NCBI GenBank assembly: GCA_022885665.1
Contig: JAGQDJ010000039.1
Location: forward strand, 357,953 to 421,952
Reading direction: 5' to 3'
Source of the DNA: Triops longicaudatus
Lineage: Eukaryota > Arthropoda > Branchiopoda > Notostraca > Triopsidae
Length of the DNA stretch: 64,000 bases
Shown here piece after piece: positions 12,401 to 25,900 of the stretch (its first letter is position 1; the number at the start of each line of letters is the position of its first letter). The translations under genes were made by a program, and so were the position numbers. The notes under the pieces were generated by a model, which had not been told where the DNA came from, did not search any database, and was given only the letters and a program-made list of their open reading frames with translations.

Positions 12401-15400
12401 ACATTACACCAGAAAATTGTCTAAGAAACTAAAATGAAATTAGAAAGTAATCTCAAAAATGCAAAAGCAAAACCCGCGTCTGGGGAATGTTACGACGAAT
12501 GTTAACGAAGTAGCAAAAATTGATGTAGGAGAGGAAAAAATATGGATATATAAATGTATATATATTTTTTGGTCACCTTGCTTGGGATTTGAACAACGAA
12601 TTTTCATTGCAAGTTTGGATCAACTCGCGGTCACAATGTCCTCGTTCGTACGCTACGCAGGCCAAATGGGGATCACGCTTTTCGCAGTACTTGCCCACGA
12701 CTCGGGAATCATAGTAGGTGTTTTCTTTCAAGAAGCGTTCAGGGTTGTTGTTGGCATCGATATAAATCTTGGCCAGGGCGTTATGGGTAGCGGGTTCAAT
12801 GCAGCCTTCATGGACGCGGGATTCCAGCCAAGGCAACAACAATTTTAGACGGTTGCGTTTCTCTACTTCTTCAACCAATTCTTCGGTCGAAAACTGGCCG
12901 CGCACGACCATAATCAACGACTTAATGATATCTTCGGTACAGTCAACATCCAAGAGTCCACCAACCACCACGGGCAAACGAGCCGGGTTGACTTTTTGCA
13001 CGTAAATCTCGATGTACTTCTGCAAATTATTTCGGTAGAGGTAAAGGACCAAGTCGTGGACAAAGTCGAAGCGATCGCAAACAATGATTAAAGGCAGTTG
13101 GTCCGTCAATTTGGCTTCTTTCAAGAAGTTCTTCACGCGCTCGGCATTATAACAGTGCGATTCGCGGCAGATACGCTCGACTTCTTTGATCTGGCCAGTC
13201 TTGCATGCAGCCTGTGAGTAACCAAATGTGTTAGTACAGCAATACATTTTCTACTGTGAGCTTCTTCATTTAACTTAAAATTAAAAAAAAAAAATATCCA
13301 AATCTGCATAAATTCGCATAATTTCAAAACAAGGAACTGATAGGACGTTACCTGAATGTACTTGAAGTGAACTTCGGGATCTTGACTGAAGTTAACAATG
13401 GATCCCAAGAAGTAGAACAATCCCTCGAAGGACTTGAATGACTCAAACAGATCAATTAGGGCTTGCGTGGTGAGTTGCTCATGATACTTGGTGGCGATTT
13501 GCACGCAGACTTGCAAATTCTGACGGATATTAGCTGTGAGCATGGCCCGGAGGCATTCAATGGAGTCTTCCACGGACAAGGAGCCAAAGTAGTTGACGAG
13601 CCATTCGGGATTCAAGAGATGGGTATGCACTACCGCGCGTTTGATATCGTACAAGTCAGTGTAGTGCTCTAAAGCGCGCTGGAGCAATCCGGCTTTTTCG
13701 CAAAGCTGGGCAATGTGCGCCCGGTCGTAGTGGGAGAACATTTGGTTGCCCAAAATGGCGTCGGCGACTTGAGGCGCTGACATCAGGTTCATTTCCAAGA
13801 GACGCGTCTGTAGAGGACCTTCAGCGGGACGATTGTTCTTCAGCGCATCCAACAAGAATGCAGTGCATTGTTGTACCATGCCTTGTTCGAGGAAGATGTC
13901 CACAATCTACAGAAAACAATTCAATTAACGACGGCAAGTTGGAAAAATTCGATTTAAAACATAAACTCAAAAAATCAAAGCGTAAACAAAATCAAAACAA
14001 TGAGTACGTAAAAGTACTGAACAGAACGAAAGCTATCCAATTAAAAATAGACTGCAAACACGAAGAATGTCGGTAATTAAAACGCATGAATGACATTAAA
14101 CAAATAATGAAAAAGTTCCTAGTTTCTTACTATTCCCACATGAGAATGAAAAGTCGATTAGAAACCAGAAAGTTGCTGAATTTGTACAGATAGATCATAC
14201 TTGGGAAATGTCAGCCAAAGGCTCATCGTCTTGGACAAGCATTTGGGCAAAGGCAGCTCCTTGCTCGGGGGCAATGCGCATCACAGAGCGTAGCAAGTAA
14301 ATGTAATCTGGCGTGTAGCCCACTTTCTTGGCATACAAGACGATTTTCTGGAATTGACCCGTTTCCGCAAAGCACTGTATGACTTTATGGGGTACGTTGG
14401 CGCGCAAATAAACCGAGAGCGCTAAAGTGGGATCGGCCGCTTTGACCAAATCGCCCAATTCTTCGCTGCACTCGAGTTTGTCTTCCTTGAGCCACTTCTC
14501 AAGCAACTGCTTGCGTCCTTGAGCCAACACTGGCCGGCAAAGCTCAAGCGATTCGAATTTGTTCAACTGACCCTATTTTTAAAAACAACATTTGATTTAG
14601 AAATTTACTTCCTTCTGAAGACTTGAAAATTGTATATACTTGATCTAGTAAGATTCCAAAGTATTGTAGAAGAGGAGATGTAGTTCCGGGCTGGGCAGGT
14701 ACTTGCTGGAATTTCTGAATTGTCGCCGGCGTTCGCAAAATGCCTTTAGGCGCGTTGGCTGCCACCTGTAGTGAAAAAGAAACAATGAAATCTGCAAATT
14801 AATTTAAAAAAAAAAACATGTGCAAAAAGAGACAAAATCGCTGAAAATACTAAAACAAAATAGCATATGAAGTCACGATATGACTACCAATCAAAATTAA
14901 GTGAAATATTGACACCTGCGCTTCTTTCAGTGAGTTTTATCTAATTTTATCAATCAGGGCGGAGATGTTACCTTGGCAGCTTCTGCATATTGTCCTCCAG
15001 TGAAGAGAGCGTTGAATTTGCGTACGAATAAGTCCTCAGCACCAGCCAAGTTGTTACGCACCGCCATGCGCAGTGCCAAATCTGGATTCTGCAGCACCGT
15101 GGTAATGTATGGAATGATGTTTTCTTCGTCGACCGAAACGGACAACACTTGTCCTTTGCGATTCACGCCAATAATGCCTGACGTGCCCTCATGTGGCGCT
15201 GTTACGAACACAGTCTCAGCGGAAATGCGATTCATGTACAACACCGTGCCGGTTTCGATGTCGTACAAGTGGATGTACCCGTACTTGGTAATGAGATAGA
15301 TGACATCGTGTTTGGGGCTCACCTATCAAAGTAAAATAAAAAATTCATTAGTAAATCTGTCGTCAATTCGGATAAATGAAAGCATCGTACTTGCATTGCG

Positions 15401-16261
15401 ACGGGGAAGTCGCTCTGCGCTTCAGCCGGAAAAAATACGTCTACGGCTTTTTTGGCGAAGGGTTGGTTACCAGCAGGGGGCGTGCCGACTTCAATGATGT
15501 GCAGCTTGCCACCGGCCGTTCCTCGTACCGCGAAGCAGAACAGGGTCGACGGTTCAGGATTGCCTTCTGCTTTGAACTGCGCAAATGCAGCCGCGTGGCC
15601 CTCGATGGGTTGTGACACTTTACGTTCGACTGAGTACAGCTGCATGGCTCCCACAACGCGGTTGGCTTGTGCTGAAATGCCAATGAGCAGCAACCACTGC
15701 TGACGTGCATCTGTTCGGTAATTGATGATCTGGCAGCCAGCCAAAGAGGCGTGGCGGTCAAACATCTTTTGTGGCAAAGAATCGCCTGCATTTATAACAA
15801 GAACAGAATATTAGTAATCTGCTGTCGTGAACTTTCCGCTTTTCAGAAACAAACAATCCGCTAATTTGAATACTTATGTTTACTTTCGCAGTTTTGACAT
15901 TACCTTCCATGCTCCAGTGGTAAACAACGTTCTCGGTCACCAAGGCAATGGCGTTAAGTGAGATCCACTTCCAGAATATGACGTCTTCTGTCATGGTATG
16001 AGCTTTCATCTTGGATTTCATCTCGATATTGAAAATCTGGAGCGTCCGACCGGCTTTCAAAGCTATAACTTTGGAAGCAGGGTTCATAATAGCCGAATCC
16101 GCTGAAATCGGACGACGTGTGGGATTGGTGGGATCCGCCATATCGATGATGACTACTTGAGCCGTTTCACCGACTTTTTCACGTACGCAAATAAATTTGT
16201 CAGACTCCATGGTCAACGAGCTAAAGCCGATGTTTGCGGCATTGATGCCAACGCTCGTCAA
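9428..16261 (-). CDS. Chc: Clathrin heavy chain, complete except first short exon
   Basis: Coding exons in transcript order: 16261-15904, 15785-15391, 15322-14972, 14765-14640, 14572-14201, 13906-13352, 13211-12577, 12204-11790, 11723-11373, 11142-10870, 10755-10195 and 10030-9428. They total 4995 bases, 1665 codons including TAA, with all phases consistent. Animal clathrin heavy chain is about 1675-1680 residues, so only about 14 N-terminal residues are missing. The protein forms the triskelion leg of clathrin coats in endocytosis and trans-Golgi sorting. The visible parts are the N-terminal beta-propeller (from GINAANIGFSSLTMESDKF), the linker, the long alpha-solenoid of CHC repeats, the hub and trimerisation region, and a Gly/Pro/Tyr/Ala-rich tail. 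The tail keeps QLMLT, the motif known to bind Hsc70 for uncoating. The match to animal clathrin is very strong over the whole length. The first visible residue follows an acceptor in phase 0, so a separate exon carrying the start ATG must lie upstream. An ATG four codons into the extended open frame at 16288 is intronic. Confidence 0.97.
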
Positions 16262-17042
16262 CTGCAAACGATAAACAAAGGGTTTCATTTAAGAAATCAT
16301 TAAAAAAAAATTTCGATATAAAAAAATCAGAAAAATAAACTTAAAAACGCAGGACTTAAACAACTCACATAAAAATTATGTTTGCTCTAAAGTTCACTGC
16401 AATTAAAACCACCGTCAACTTAGAATTCGTTGCTATCAAAGATTAATTATGAAGGAAACTTTGCTATTGTACATGCACCAATTCTTGGTATATAGTAACG
16501 CAGTTTAATTAAAAAGGCGTTAAATTCAAATTTGAAGTCTACTACAAGTTTAACAAGTTTGCGTTTAAAGTTTAATTGAAAACAACGGTTTATTAGGATA
16601 ATATTCTTTTCTTGTGGGTTAACGAGCGAATTCCAGCTTTATTTTTCCTCGTCGACATTTTTTACGAGTCATTCAAGCCTAGGAAGCCTGCAACTTACAT
16701 ATCTTGGCAGTGATTCTGTACATTGCTGTTGTGTGTGACAGCATGGTAAGGAAAACCGAGATCAATACCCGCCCACACATCGTTCCTTTGCTCACATTAA
16801 CCTTCCTAAAGAACGTATACGTCTTACGTCACGAATACAGTATACAGCATACAAGTATTTAAAAATTCATTAAGATACTAAATTATACTAGAAATCTTTG
16901 AGACTTAGAAATCTTAGCAATCTTTACCCCGTGGACAAAATTGGCATGTTAAGGAAGTTAGACACACCGATGTGTGGAAGACCTACAAGTTTAGGAAGTA
17001 ATTTGGAAGGTTTGTGTAAGGGGATATGATAAAATACCATCC

Positions 17043-17192
17043 CCGTACCCAGGGGGTCTTGTAGGGGTTTAACCCCCCCCCCCCCCCCATGAAATGTTTA
17101 ACTTTATAATGGGAAGCATTGGCGACTAACAAAGTGTCGAAAAGATTGCATACGGACACCTCCCCCCCCCCCAACCAGAATCCTGGGTACGG
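17043..17192. mobile_element. Putative MITE-like element with 11-bp terminal inverted repeats
   Basis: CCGTACCCAGG at 17043-17053 is matched by its exact reverse complement at 17182-17192. The 150-bp interval between contains two long C-runs (near 17070-17088 and 17162-17172) and no coding potential. The compact size, perfect short terminal repeats and C-rich interior fit a non-autonomous DNA transposon. I could not define a target-site duplication, and 11 bp is short enough that chance is not excluded. Confidence 0.4.
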
Positions 17193-17295
17193 CCCTATAA
17201 GTACTATCGTGTTTGTACGCCCACTTTGAGTTTGTAACTATAATCTGATAGAAAGAACACCAGAAACATACTAATTAAAATATATTAACGCAGGG

Positions 17296-17562
17296 TTGAA
17301 TGAGGTGGTTAGTAAATTCATGTCTATGTTAAAAGTGGGAAGTGAAGCGTGGTTGCATTATTCCATGGTTCCTATGAGTAAAACAGGGAAGTATGAATCA
17401 GCCAACCTAGATAAGGCTTTAGTGAAAGGCCTTCTGGGTAATGCTACCATGGCTAGACTTAATTGTGTGATCGCAACCTGTCAAAACGCCGATCTTGTTT
17501 GGGAGGATGAAAACGTTATATTTACCTGGAGATGTTCCTGGAATTTGATAGGTAATACTTGA
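17296..17562 (+). other. Unidentified 88-codon open frame
   Basis: This open frame starts with ATG and stops with TGA, and it is not a shadow of any gene I recognise on either strand. The composition (MNEVVSKFMSML...) looks protein-like, but I recognise no motif. It lies between the small inverted-repeat element and the TRMT44 gene, so it could be a remnant of a mobile element, a small gene or chance. Confidence 0.15.
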
Positions 17563-18499
17563 GCCATGATGGCAGTTGATGAAAACTCACTCAGGCACTC
17601 AAACGAACGTTCCTTATCTCATAAATAACAGTATTTCACAGGCCAAGAGAGGGGCGGCTGACTGAACTTACAGCCGGAGGAAAGATGGCTGACGCTTGGC
17701 GGAGGAATACTGAACAAACCGGCCAATAAACACTGTTGAATTTTAGAGCCTGCAAGCAATTTAACAAGAATAAATTTTTAGTAACATTTGCATGATAATT
17801 AAAGTTGGTTTTTAGGTTATTAAGTCTAAGCTAATCGTTGAACGGTGAGGCTTTAATATGGAACTGCTTAGTTGACAGGTGTTTGATACGTTTGCGTTTA
17901 ACAAACCACACCTTAGTGAAACGTCATCAGTACAGCGCGGCTTTTGAAAGCTGACCAAAACAATGAATCGTACGTCGTATTCATAACACGAAACGAATGA
18001 TAAAAAAGAAAACAAGCTGCCTTTAGATGCAAACCGAAATTTCTTATGAGTAAAATAATGGACAAATGATTTTCCATAATTTTCTAACTCTAGCAAGTTT
18101 CCAAGACAGTAATTAAAAGTAAATCTGGCTCCTTCATTACGTCACAATAGTTACATGTTATCTGACATTGAATGCTAAGGAAATAAAAGTAGGGAGAATG
18201 TCCAAGGAAAGGGAACAAGTTTTGACGTTCTATTTTTTTAATTATAAAAAAGGAGTGAAGGACAGGAAAATATTCTTGAAATATCACGACAAGCAATATA
18301 TTTCAAGAATAAAATATGAAAGCAAAGAAGAAAAGCAATCTTTCGCTATGAAAGCGTTTTTATTGACAAAGAGAAATTATCTAATTTGTATAATTAATCT
18401 ACAGTTACGCTATAGAATTCATGTAGCATTTCGATCCACGAGTTTTATCTGATTTCATGCTGTAAAACACTTTAAACACTTCTCTTTAATAAGTAAAAG

Positions 18500-18559
18500 A
18501 AAAGTAGTTGTAATAATAAACGTAATAATAAAAGTAGTTGTAATAATTTACGTAATAAT
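18500..18559. repeat. Two-copy 30-bp tandem repeat
   Basis: Copies at 18500-18529 and 18530-18559 share aaaagtagttgtaataat and cgtaataat and differ at only two positions. It is AT-rich and non-coding, lying beyond the 3' end of the TRMT44 homologue. Confidence 0.75.
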
Positions 18560-18980
18560 AAAGCTTTGAAGATTTTACCACAGTAATGTCTAGAACCTTG
18601 GACAATGCAGATTAAATGTCAGAAAAAAACATGCTACTATACTGTCAAGACAAATTGTAAACAAGTACGTAGTACGAGATGTAGTAGAGTTTCGTTATAA
18701 CAAACCCACTGGGAACAGCAAAAACTGTTCAGCATATCCAAGGTCATTGTCAGACGCTTGTCCTGTATTGTTACATACCTTAAAATCGTCTAGTGTAGCC
18801 GCAAACTCGTTATAAAAGTATTCGTTACAACGTCGGGCTGTACTATTTTCTACTACTTTTTATTTGTATCGTTTGCTCACATTCTCTCTACTTCTTACTG
18901 AAATATTTAGAGGAATATATTTCTAAAATTACTTATGATTCACTCATTAACTACTTGGCTATCATTAATTGGTACTGTGA

Positions 18981-18986
18981 TTTATT
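18981..18986 (-). terminator. Possible poly(A) signal of the TRMT44 homologue
   Basis: TTTATT on + reads AATAAA on the minus strand, 224 bases past the stop codon of the methyltransferase gene. A second candidate is at 18859-18864. It is assigned by position only. Confidence 0.35.
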
Positions 18987-19209
18987 TGCTGACGCCCATT
19001 ATCTGTATTAATTGCTTTAAAAAAAAAAAAAAAAAAAACTCATGCTCAAACGCATGTTCGCACTTTCTTAACATTCGACGTAGAGAACCGTGACGTGTCC
19101 TCGACAAATTTCTCTGATGTAATGAAAAATTTTTGCTGCGAAACCATGGTTCTTAACGCGCGATCGTGAAGTAAACACAGAACGGCTCTCCCACGAAACA
19201 ACAAAGTTT

Positions 19210-22200
19210 TCATTCATGAAGAAATCGGCATGCTTCCGCGTCCAAGGGACAGCCCTGGGGATGATTGGCAGCAAACCAACAAGGTTTGCTCTTCACGTTT
19301 TGCTGGTTGCTCTTGTTGACTTTCCTACGTTTGATTAGCGGTTCCTCATTAGGTGGCCTTAAGCGAACTACGCCTCCGCTAACACAAAAAATATGCGAAT
19401 GGTTACGCAGCAGCGTCTGCAAGCCCCCACATTCGTTTTTCAACGCTTGCAGATCTTCCACTGGCACTTGGCCCGCCACTTCTCCTAGGGGCAATTGCTT
19501 GCCTGCTGTCCATTCTCCTTCTTTCACCACACCTTCTAACAAAAGCTTAGTAGTCAAATCCACGACACGCTGAGTCACGTCCGCGGCCACTTTTGTGCAA
19601 TTGCGCACAGGTTCAATGACTGGGCGTGGCTTAAAATCCACTTCGCCTGTCCTGACTGTTGAGTGGCTGTGTCTCTGCAACAAATCTTCGATAACTTGCT
19701 CCAAGTTCGGCACTGGGTTCCAAACGCGTCCCAGCCAGCAAATTCTCCTCGTAGACGGAATCCGAAGTCGGTCTTTCTCCATGAAGTAGCCTAAAGCCCC
19801 GCCCAGCGAGCCCACGAACTCCAAGTATTCCGCATAACGACTATTGCAGGTGAGAGTGATGTCGTGATTCCGCTTTTCTCCGCTAACGAGTCCCGTTTGA
19901 GCCTTTAGACTGCCACGGAGATATTTTCCGTCGAAAGTGAAGGGGCAACAAGGCAAAAGGAAAAAACGCGTCACGTGCTGTCCGGGAATCGACTCACGTG
20001 CGGCTAAAACGGGCACCCATGGCGTTAGCTCATCGGTATGATTTCCCAGTAACCAATCTACTCGGGGTAATTGGCAATCAGGCGACGGAGTCCAGCAACG
20101 AGCCTGGAAGAGGAGCAAACAAGAAGAAATAACGTGACACAACATCAAAATTTTTCATAACAATCGGTTGGTACCTGCTACGAAAGCCTAACCTTGACAC
20201 AAAGCAACACAGTTCTGCTTATTATACTTTCTAATCAACAACGATTCGTGAAGATAAGACTGAATTTATCACACAAAACCAACTGGCTGAATAGTATCAC
20301 TAGCACTACGTCAGACTGGAACGACTCATAGATTCTATCTCTTCCGGCACGATTACTGAAAGCGTTCGCAGTCAGAAGCTTTCTGAAATAAAACGACCTA
20401 ATTAACAGCTAACAAGGATTAAAATTCATTTCCTAAGACCTTAATGCGCCTATTTTCATTAAACAACGTAGCACAGCAAAATAAATACATTGAACAATAA
20501 GGAGTTCAACGGTGAATTTTCTTTCCTTTCTTGTGTGTTCCTTTCATCAGACTTGTCGTCGAGAGCTCAAAAAACGCTGCATACATACATTTATGTTAAC
20601 TTAGTTAAGAATAGCTCCTATGTTACACGAATTCCTTAAAGAAAACTAATGAAGACACACTTTCCTGGGCGGTCAACGTAAATTCCACTGCGCGACAATG
20701 CATTGGTCCAGAAATGTCGGGTAAATGAGGCGTTACATATACTGGACTCTACTTTACGACGACACTAATCTTTTTCCTGCTGTAAAAGTAACAAACGATT
20801 CATCCGTAAGGGAATGTTTCACATTACTACTTCTTTTTTAACGATTAGAATTCAAAAACTCGCACTGTGCGAATAAGAGTACGCGTAGTCTAGTTTACTA
20901 AAACAAGCATCGCGTCAATAGTGTGATACTCTTAAACTTGCAAGACATAAGTTTTTGGGACAGTTCTCATTCTCGGAGGTCACCATAATAGGAAATCAAG
21001 AAAAATTGGGTACGATAAAACGTAACAAAAATGATGCAAAATTTAACTTACATAAACCAAATCTTCAAAGTCAAGTTTCCTTGCAGCAAATTTTTACCTG
21101 TATGGGCAAATTTGGCTCAACTGGGAATACCTTGACACATTGAAACATGTTGCTTCTTTGGTTTCATCGCTGCAAATTGCTTTACTTCTTCTCTCCTACG
21201 AAAACACTCACACAGCAACTCTGGATCACAAGTCTCTTGAGAACTCAAACTAAATTACCTCAGTAGGCAAGAATCTGGATACAGCGCAAAATTAGCAAAA
21301 GTTGGATAAATCAAATTTCAACAATCTGATTTTAATGTTGCTTCTACTGCTTTCCTTAAATTCTATTCTTAATTTCCGTCAATACGAAACAGAAATTGAG
21401 TTGACAAGCTATTTTTCAAGTCTGTACTTGTAAAGCTTTTCATTAGATAGTTCTGGGAAATCCCATGAGGCTTATGTTTTCGTCAGAACATCTATTGCCG
21501 ATTGATTTATGAACGCGCGCAAAAAAGAAAAAGAATTCAGTGTGCAGATCTTCCGACATTCCTTTAAGGCGTAAGCCCGTCTAGCACAACGTACTTGGTA
21601 TGTTCTTTTTGGCATGATTTTGGAGGCAACAATAAAACCCAGCTTGCGTCAAGTTACACAGACTGTCTCTGTCGCCACAACAGGATTGTTGTCTATTTCT
21701 TTCTTATCCCCTAAGAGAACTCGTAACAAACCCCCAAGAAAAGACTTATTTACTTCAAGTTGAACGAAGTCAGGGTAAGTGCTCCAGATTTTGCGAGCTC
21801 TCAAATCCCAGCCACGACCAACATGTCCCTCTGCGGCCAGCAAAAACACCAACAGCCCGTTACCACAGCCAAGATCTAAGAAAGTCTGCTTTTCCGAACA
21901 GCCTGTTTCTTGTCTTTCCATTTCCCAAAGCAGCAGTAAGTAGCTCGCAATAGCAATATCTTCATAGACAAACTTTTGCGGATCCGTGCTTTCCGACCAG
22001 TTCTGTTTCAGCCCAAACAAAGAAACATTAATTTTCCTAATGTATTTTCCTATTCTTTTGTTTTCCTGATCCATTTTAGGAACATATAGACTTGTATAAC
22101 ATATAGATATAGAACATATACTTGGCATAACTGGGGTCCATATTTGGTTTTCAGATACTGATACTTGCTGTTGTACTGAGCCAAATTCACCAAACCCAAG

Positions 22201-22904
22201 GTAGGCAACCGCGGGCCTTTGTCAGGCCGCAAATCTTCGTCATACCACTGTTGAATCTTGGGCAAAACTTTCCCGTGCAACCAAATACAAGTATCAGGGG
22301 AGTTTAAGTGGACACTACTCCCAGTTACTGTTAAAGTGTAAGGGTTTGTTGCGGTTAGAGACTTAGCCCATATTCCAGCTAGTAATGGGACGTATAAAAC
22401 TTTGCACTGGGACAAAACAACCTACAATTAAAATTCAATTTATTCACTGCTGGGCGATAAGCTTGATAAGAGGGTATTCAAAGACTTACCTACAATTTCA
22501 AGCTCATACGCCCACGAATTTGAGTCTTCGACGTGAGTTCTTTTACTTAGGAGCTTCCGTAAGCTAACAAACGTTCCACCGTGTCCTGATTCCCGCCAAT
22601 GGAAGTCTTTATTTGCCGGGTTCAAGTGAACTTGTTTTGCCTCAGCCAAAGCCTTTACTTCATTTTCGAGTGCGGTGACGTTTCCTGTAAAGTTCTGAGA
22701 TAGTGCGATCCAATATTCGTCTTCACCCAACACACTGCTTTCGCCGTCAACGGCATCATATGTCCACAGCACAATGACTCCAGACAGCCGCTTATTAAGG
22801 ACTTGTGGTTTTTGGCTCCAAACTCCAACGCTGCTGCAAAACCTGGATAGCTTTTCATTCTCGGGTGCTGTATGACTCTCATCCTGATGAGTGTCACACG
22901 CCAT
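19210..22904 (-). CDS. TRMT44: Probable tRNA (uracil-2'-O)-methyltransferase, TRMT44/METTL19 family
   Basis: Four exons in transcript order: 22904-22494, 22421-22122, 22002-21754 and 20103-19210. They total 1854 bases, 617 codons plus stop, all in phase 0. The start ATG at 22902-22904 has a favourable context (ACCATGG). Exon 3 carries the SAM-binding motif LDLGCGNGLL (about residue 279) of a class I methyltransferase. It is followed by GRGWDLRARKIW and, across the intron, DWLLGNHTDELTPWVPVLAA, the family-typical block. The C-terminus ends in a CCCH zinc finger (C-x9-C-x6-C-x3-H, finishing CRFLHE). The yeast relative Trm44 makes Um44 in tRNA-Ser in the cytoplasm; that activity is inferred here. 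Exon 1 must use the donor GTAGGT at 22493, because the stronger GTAAGT four bases further would shift frame into an early stop. The last intron is 1650 bp. Confidence 0.88.
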
Positions 22905-25900
22905 GGTTTCCTACTTTAAGTGATGAAAAACAATTGTAAAAGAATACATGCTTAAAGAATATTTAATTAGCAAATTACCACTTCGTCGTTGAAAGTAATT
23001 TTATTATCTTCACAGTACACCCACTGATATTTCACGCAAGAGTTGTGCCTTAACGTCAGGTTTACATTAAAAGCGGATCACGTTTTCCCAAAACGAAATC
23101 TCCACGTGCCAAAGTTGCTCTACAGAAGGTTGAAAGTAAAAAAAACGAGTACATGAAACTTAAAACGCCGTGTATTGCCCGTACCGTGCAAGGATATGCT
23201 GCGCTTGTTTCGGCCTGTTCAGAACTACTGAATCCTATAATGCTCGTTTTTTTATGTGATTGCTGCCAGGCGTAGGTGGCTCCTTTATAAGATCGCTTTC
23301 CTGTTCCCAGGCAACAAAACCGAAGCGCGTATTTCAAATTTCCAAGAAGCATTGTATGCAGAACGTCGCCTTTTCCCATATCAGTGTTCCTATTCTGCAA
23401 ACGTAAAAAAAGGTTGCGTGTTATACAGCAAAATCATCTTGCCTCCATTAATTAATCAATTTATATGCGTTAATAATACTAAAAGTAATCGTAACATTTA
23501 AAACAGTGGTCCGCAACTTTTCCCACAGAGCCCATCTTTTCTTGACCGCAGTACTCGCAGGAAAAATTACGTGTATAAAAACTTCCGAATATATAACTGA
23601 ATTCATTTTCTTTTTTTAATGGCGTAGTTTGAGCATAGCTCGTTGTCACAAAAAACAGCACCAAAAATCAAATAATTTTAGCATTTACTGCGAATATCCG
23701 TAATCTCACAGATGTACTCAATCTTCGTACTGTGTAGCCCTTTAAAATCTTCGTAATGTAATCTGCTTCCATTTTTTAGTTAATTAATACAGTATAAATT
23801 AATATTTCAAATAATGATTCCCATTTCTGCGTAGATTTTGGATAGGTTTGTGCAGGGTGAAAGGTTAAGGATCTAGATTACGAAATCAAATTCCCGCACT
23901 GACTATTAAGACAAGTTTCGTTGGTTTTGCTACTAAACGCTAGGCACCTTACTTCATTTTGGGATATATAACAAAGCAAGTTGAATGAAAGTGTCACTGG
24001 AGGTAGGAGACTACTCGAATCGTTGCATTACAGGTCGTCATTTGTCCAAAATGTCGTATCTGGTCACGCGTTATTTGTCAAATCTTCGTGGAACTTCGAA
24101 CGCTGAAAAACAGACTTGGAAAACCCTATGTTTTATTTTTCCTAGTACTTTGAGCATAATAGACAGAAAAAAGAAAAACATATTAATTCTAATTTGTTGC
24201 CTATTAGCCCTGACAGCGAACTTCCTCACAAACTTTTAAAGTGTGTGATAAAGCAATTCTCTTAAGAGAGAAAACAGCTCGCTATCATAATTTTAGAGGA
24301 GAATGGAAAGAAGAGGTAGATTATAATAAGAGAAATCGAAGCTCCTGTAGCTGTGTAACAAGCTAAGCGTCGCTAGCTCTTAGTAGACGGCGTTATTTGT
24401 ATAGGTGTGTGTTTTAGAGACTTCACTCGTTTACTACTTTCGCATAAAAAGATTCGGCTAGCAAGGCGGCAGACGGTAAAAAGGTGGTCGTTTGGACACG
24501 TCCAGACAAAGCCAAAGAGACCCAATGACATCAAGTACGCGAAAAAAGGGTTCATTTTTTTCGAAGTTTACGCAAAAGTATCCTCCCAAAAACTTGATCT
24601 TGGCATTTAGACACGATCTATTTTGCTTCCAGCAGCTCGAGCCTTCGGATTCCGCGGTTTGGTAAAACCCAGCACCCCAAAACCGTTGTCTGGCTTGCGA
24701 GTGTATGGTCGTGTATAGAAGTGTCTGCTTCAAGTATACAGTAAACCTTTCGCACAAGGTGCAGAATTGTTCTTTCGGGGGTGGTTTTTCTGCCCACTTG
24801 GCATAGAAATTGCCAGGTTGCATTCCGTGGCGGCTACGTCACGACTATGCCAGGTATTGTCGCCAAAAGAATACACATCACTGAACGGCGGCTTGACGGG
24901 AGCAAAACTACACGACTATTCCGACTCTTCTCGTCTCCACCTATTCTTCTCTTCGCCCACTGCTTTCTTCCAGTTTCTCTCACTTCTTGTCTCTCTTTGG
25001 TGCATTTCTTCGGCTTTTTTCACACTTAACATGCAAAAGCTTTCTTTCGTGGGCAACGTTCCCGAGATTGCGGTGTTCTTAACTCACTTTCCTTCCCCGC
25101 ATATGTCCTAGGGTTAAAATTAGGGCGGCCGCTGTGAGACGGGCCTGGTGGTTCGGAAGATGGCTAAGTTTAGTCCCTTCCTTCTCATCTACCTTTTCTT
25201 CAAGGGTTCCGTACCTCGCTCTCAGGTCGTCTTTCACCTCCGTGTTCCCAGTCCTAGCTCATTCTCAAGCTGGCTAAGAACAACTGGGACACACCAATGC
25301 ATGTATACACATGTACGGGGCTTATTACTGCCTAGAAGAAAAGAAAAGTGGTGTCGATTTTTATCTGTGAATTGGAAAACATACAGTGGTCCTCCATAAA
25401 ACGAAAACCGTTAGAAACTCTGCAACTCCTCCTCATACCTCCCCACCAAAAGCAAATACTGTTTCAATTGACCCACGCCGCCAAATGAGTGAAACCAGAC
25501 TCGGGCGTACTAAGTATAAAAACCAGCACGCCACTCCTTAGCCACTTTGCTCATGGCCCCCATGGTGACTTGTGTCAATAAGCAAAAGCGTGTTGTGTGT
25601 ATATCAACAGTTTGAGTTGTTTTTCTTTCGCTTGCCAATTCGAAAAACCCAAACGGGCTTCAAATAGGGAATTTCGACGGATTATAAAAGGTTGATGCAT
25701 TGTAAATAAAGAGGGTGCGTGAGCAAGAAGAACAAAAACAAAAGTGAGAGACCATGTTTCCTTTACCAAGGAGTTGTATTTCTTCATGCTGCTTGTGATT
25801 GGTTTCAAAGAATTCCAAGTGGATTAACTGCGTGATGCGGACCGCGTCGAACTTCCTGTTATGGAACGAAGGCGCTCGATGCGGAACCGAGGCCGCTACC

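Larger units (their letters stand above)
16262..19209. other. Gene-poor spacer between clathrin and the TRMT44 homologue
   Basis: This stretch should hold clathrin intron 1 or its promoter (minus strand) and the 3' UTR of the next gene. I looked for the missing clathrin start exon and did not find it. It contains a small inverted-repeat element (17043-17192), a short unexplained open frame (17296-17562), a tandem repeat (18500-18559) and an A-tract just after 19015. Confidence 0.5.

Noticed and set aside
24458..24823. 121-codon minus-strand open frame
   Set aside because: No recognisable motif, no start context and no supporting neighbour exon. Overlapping frames on + are equally long.
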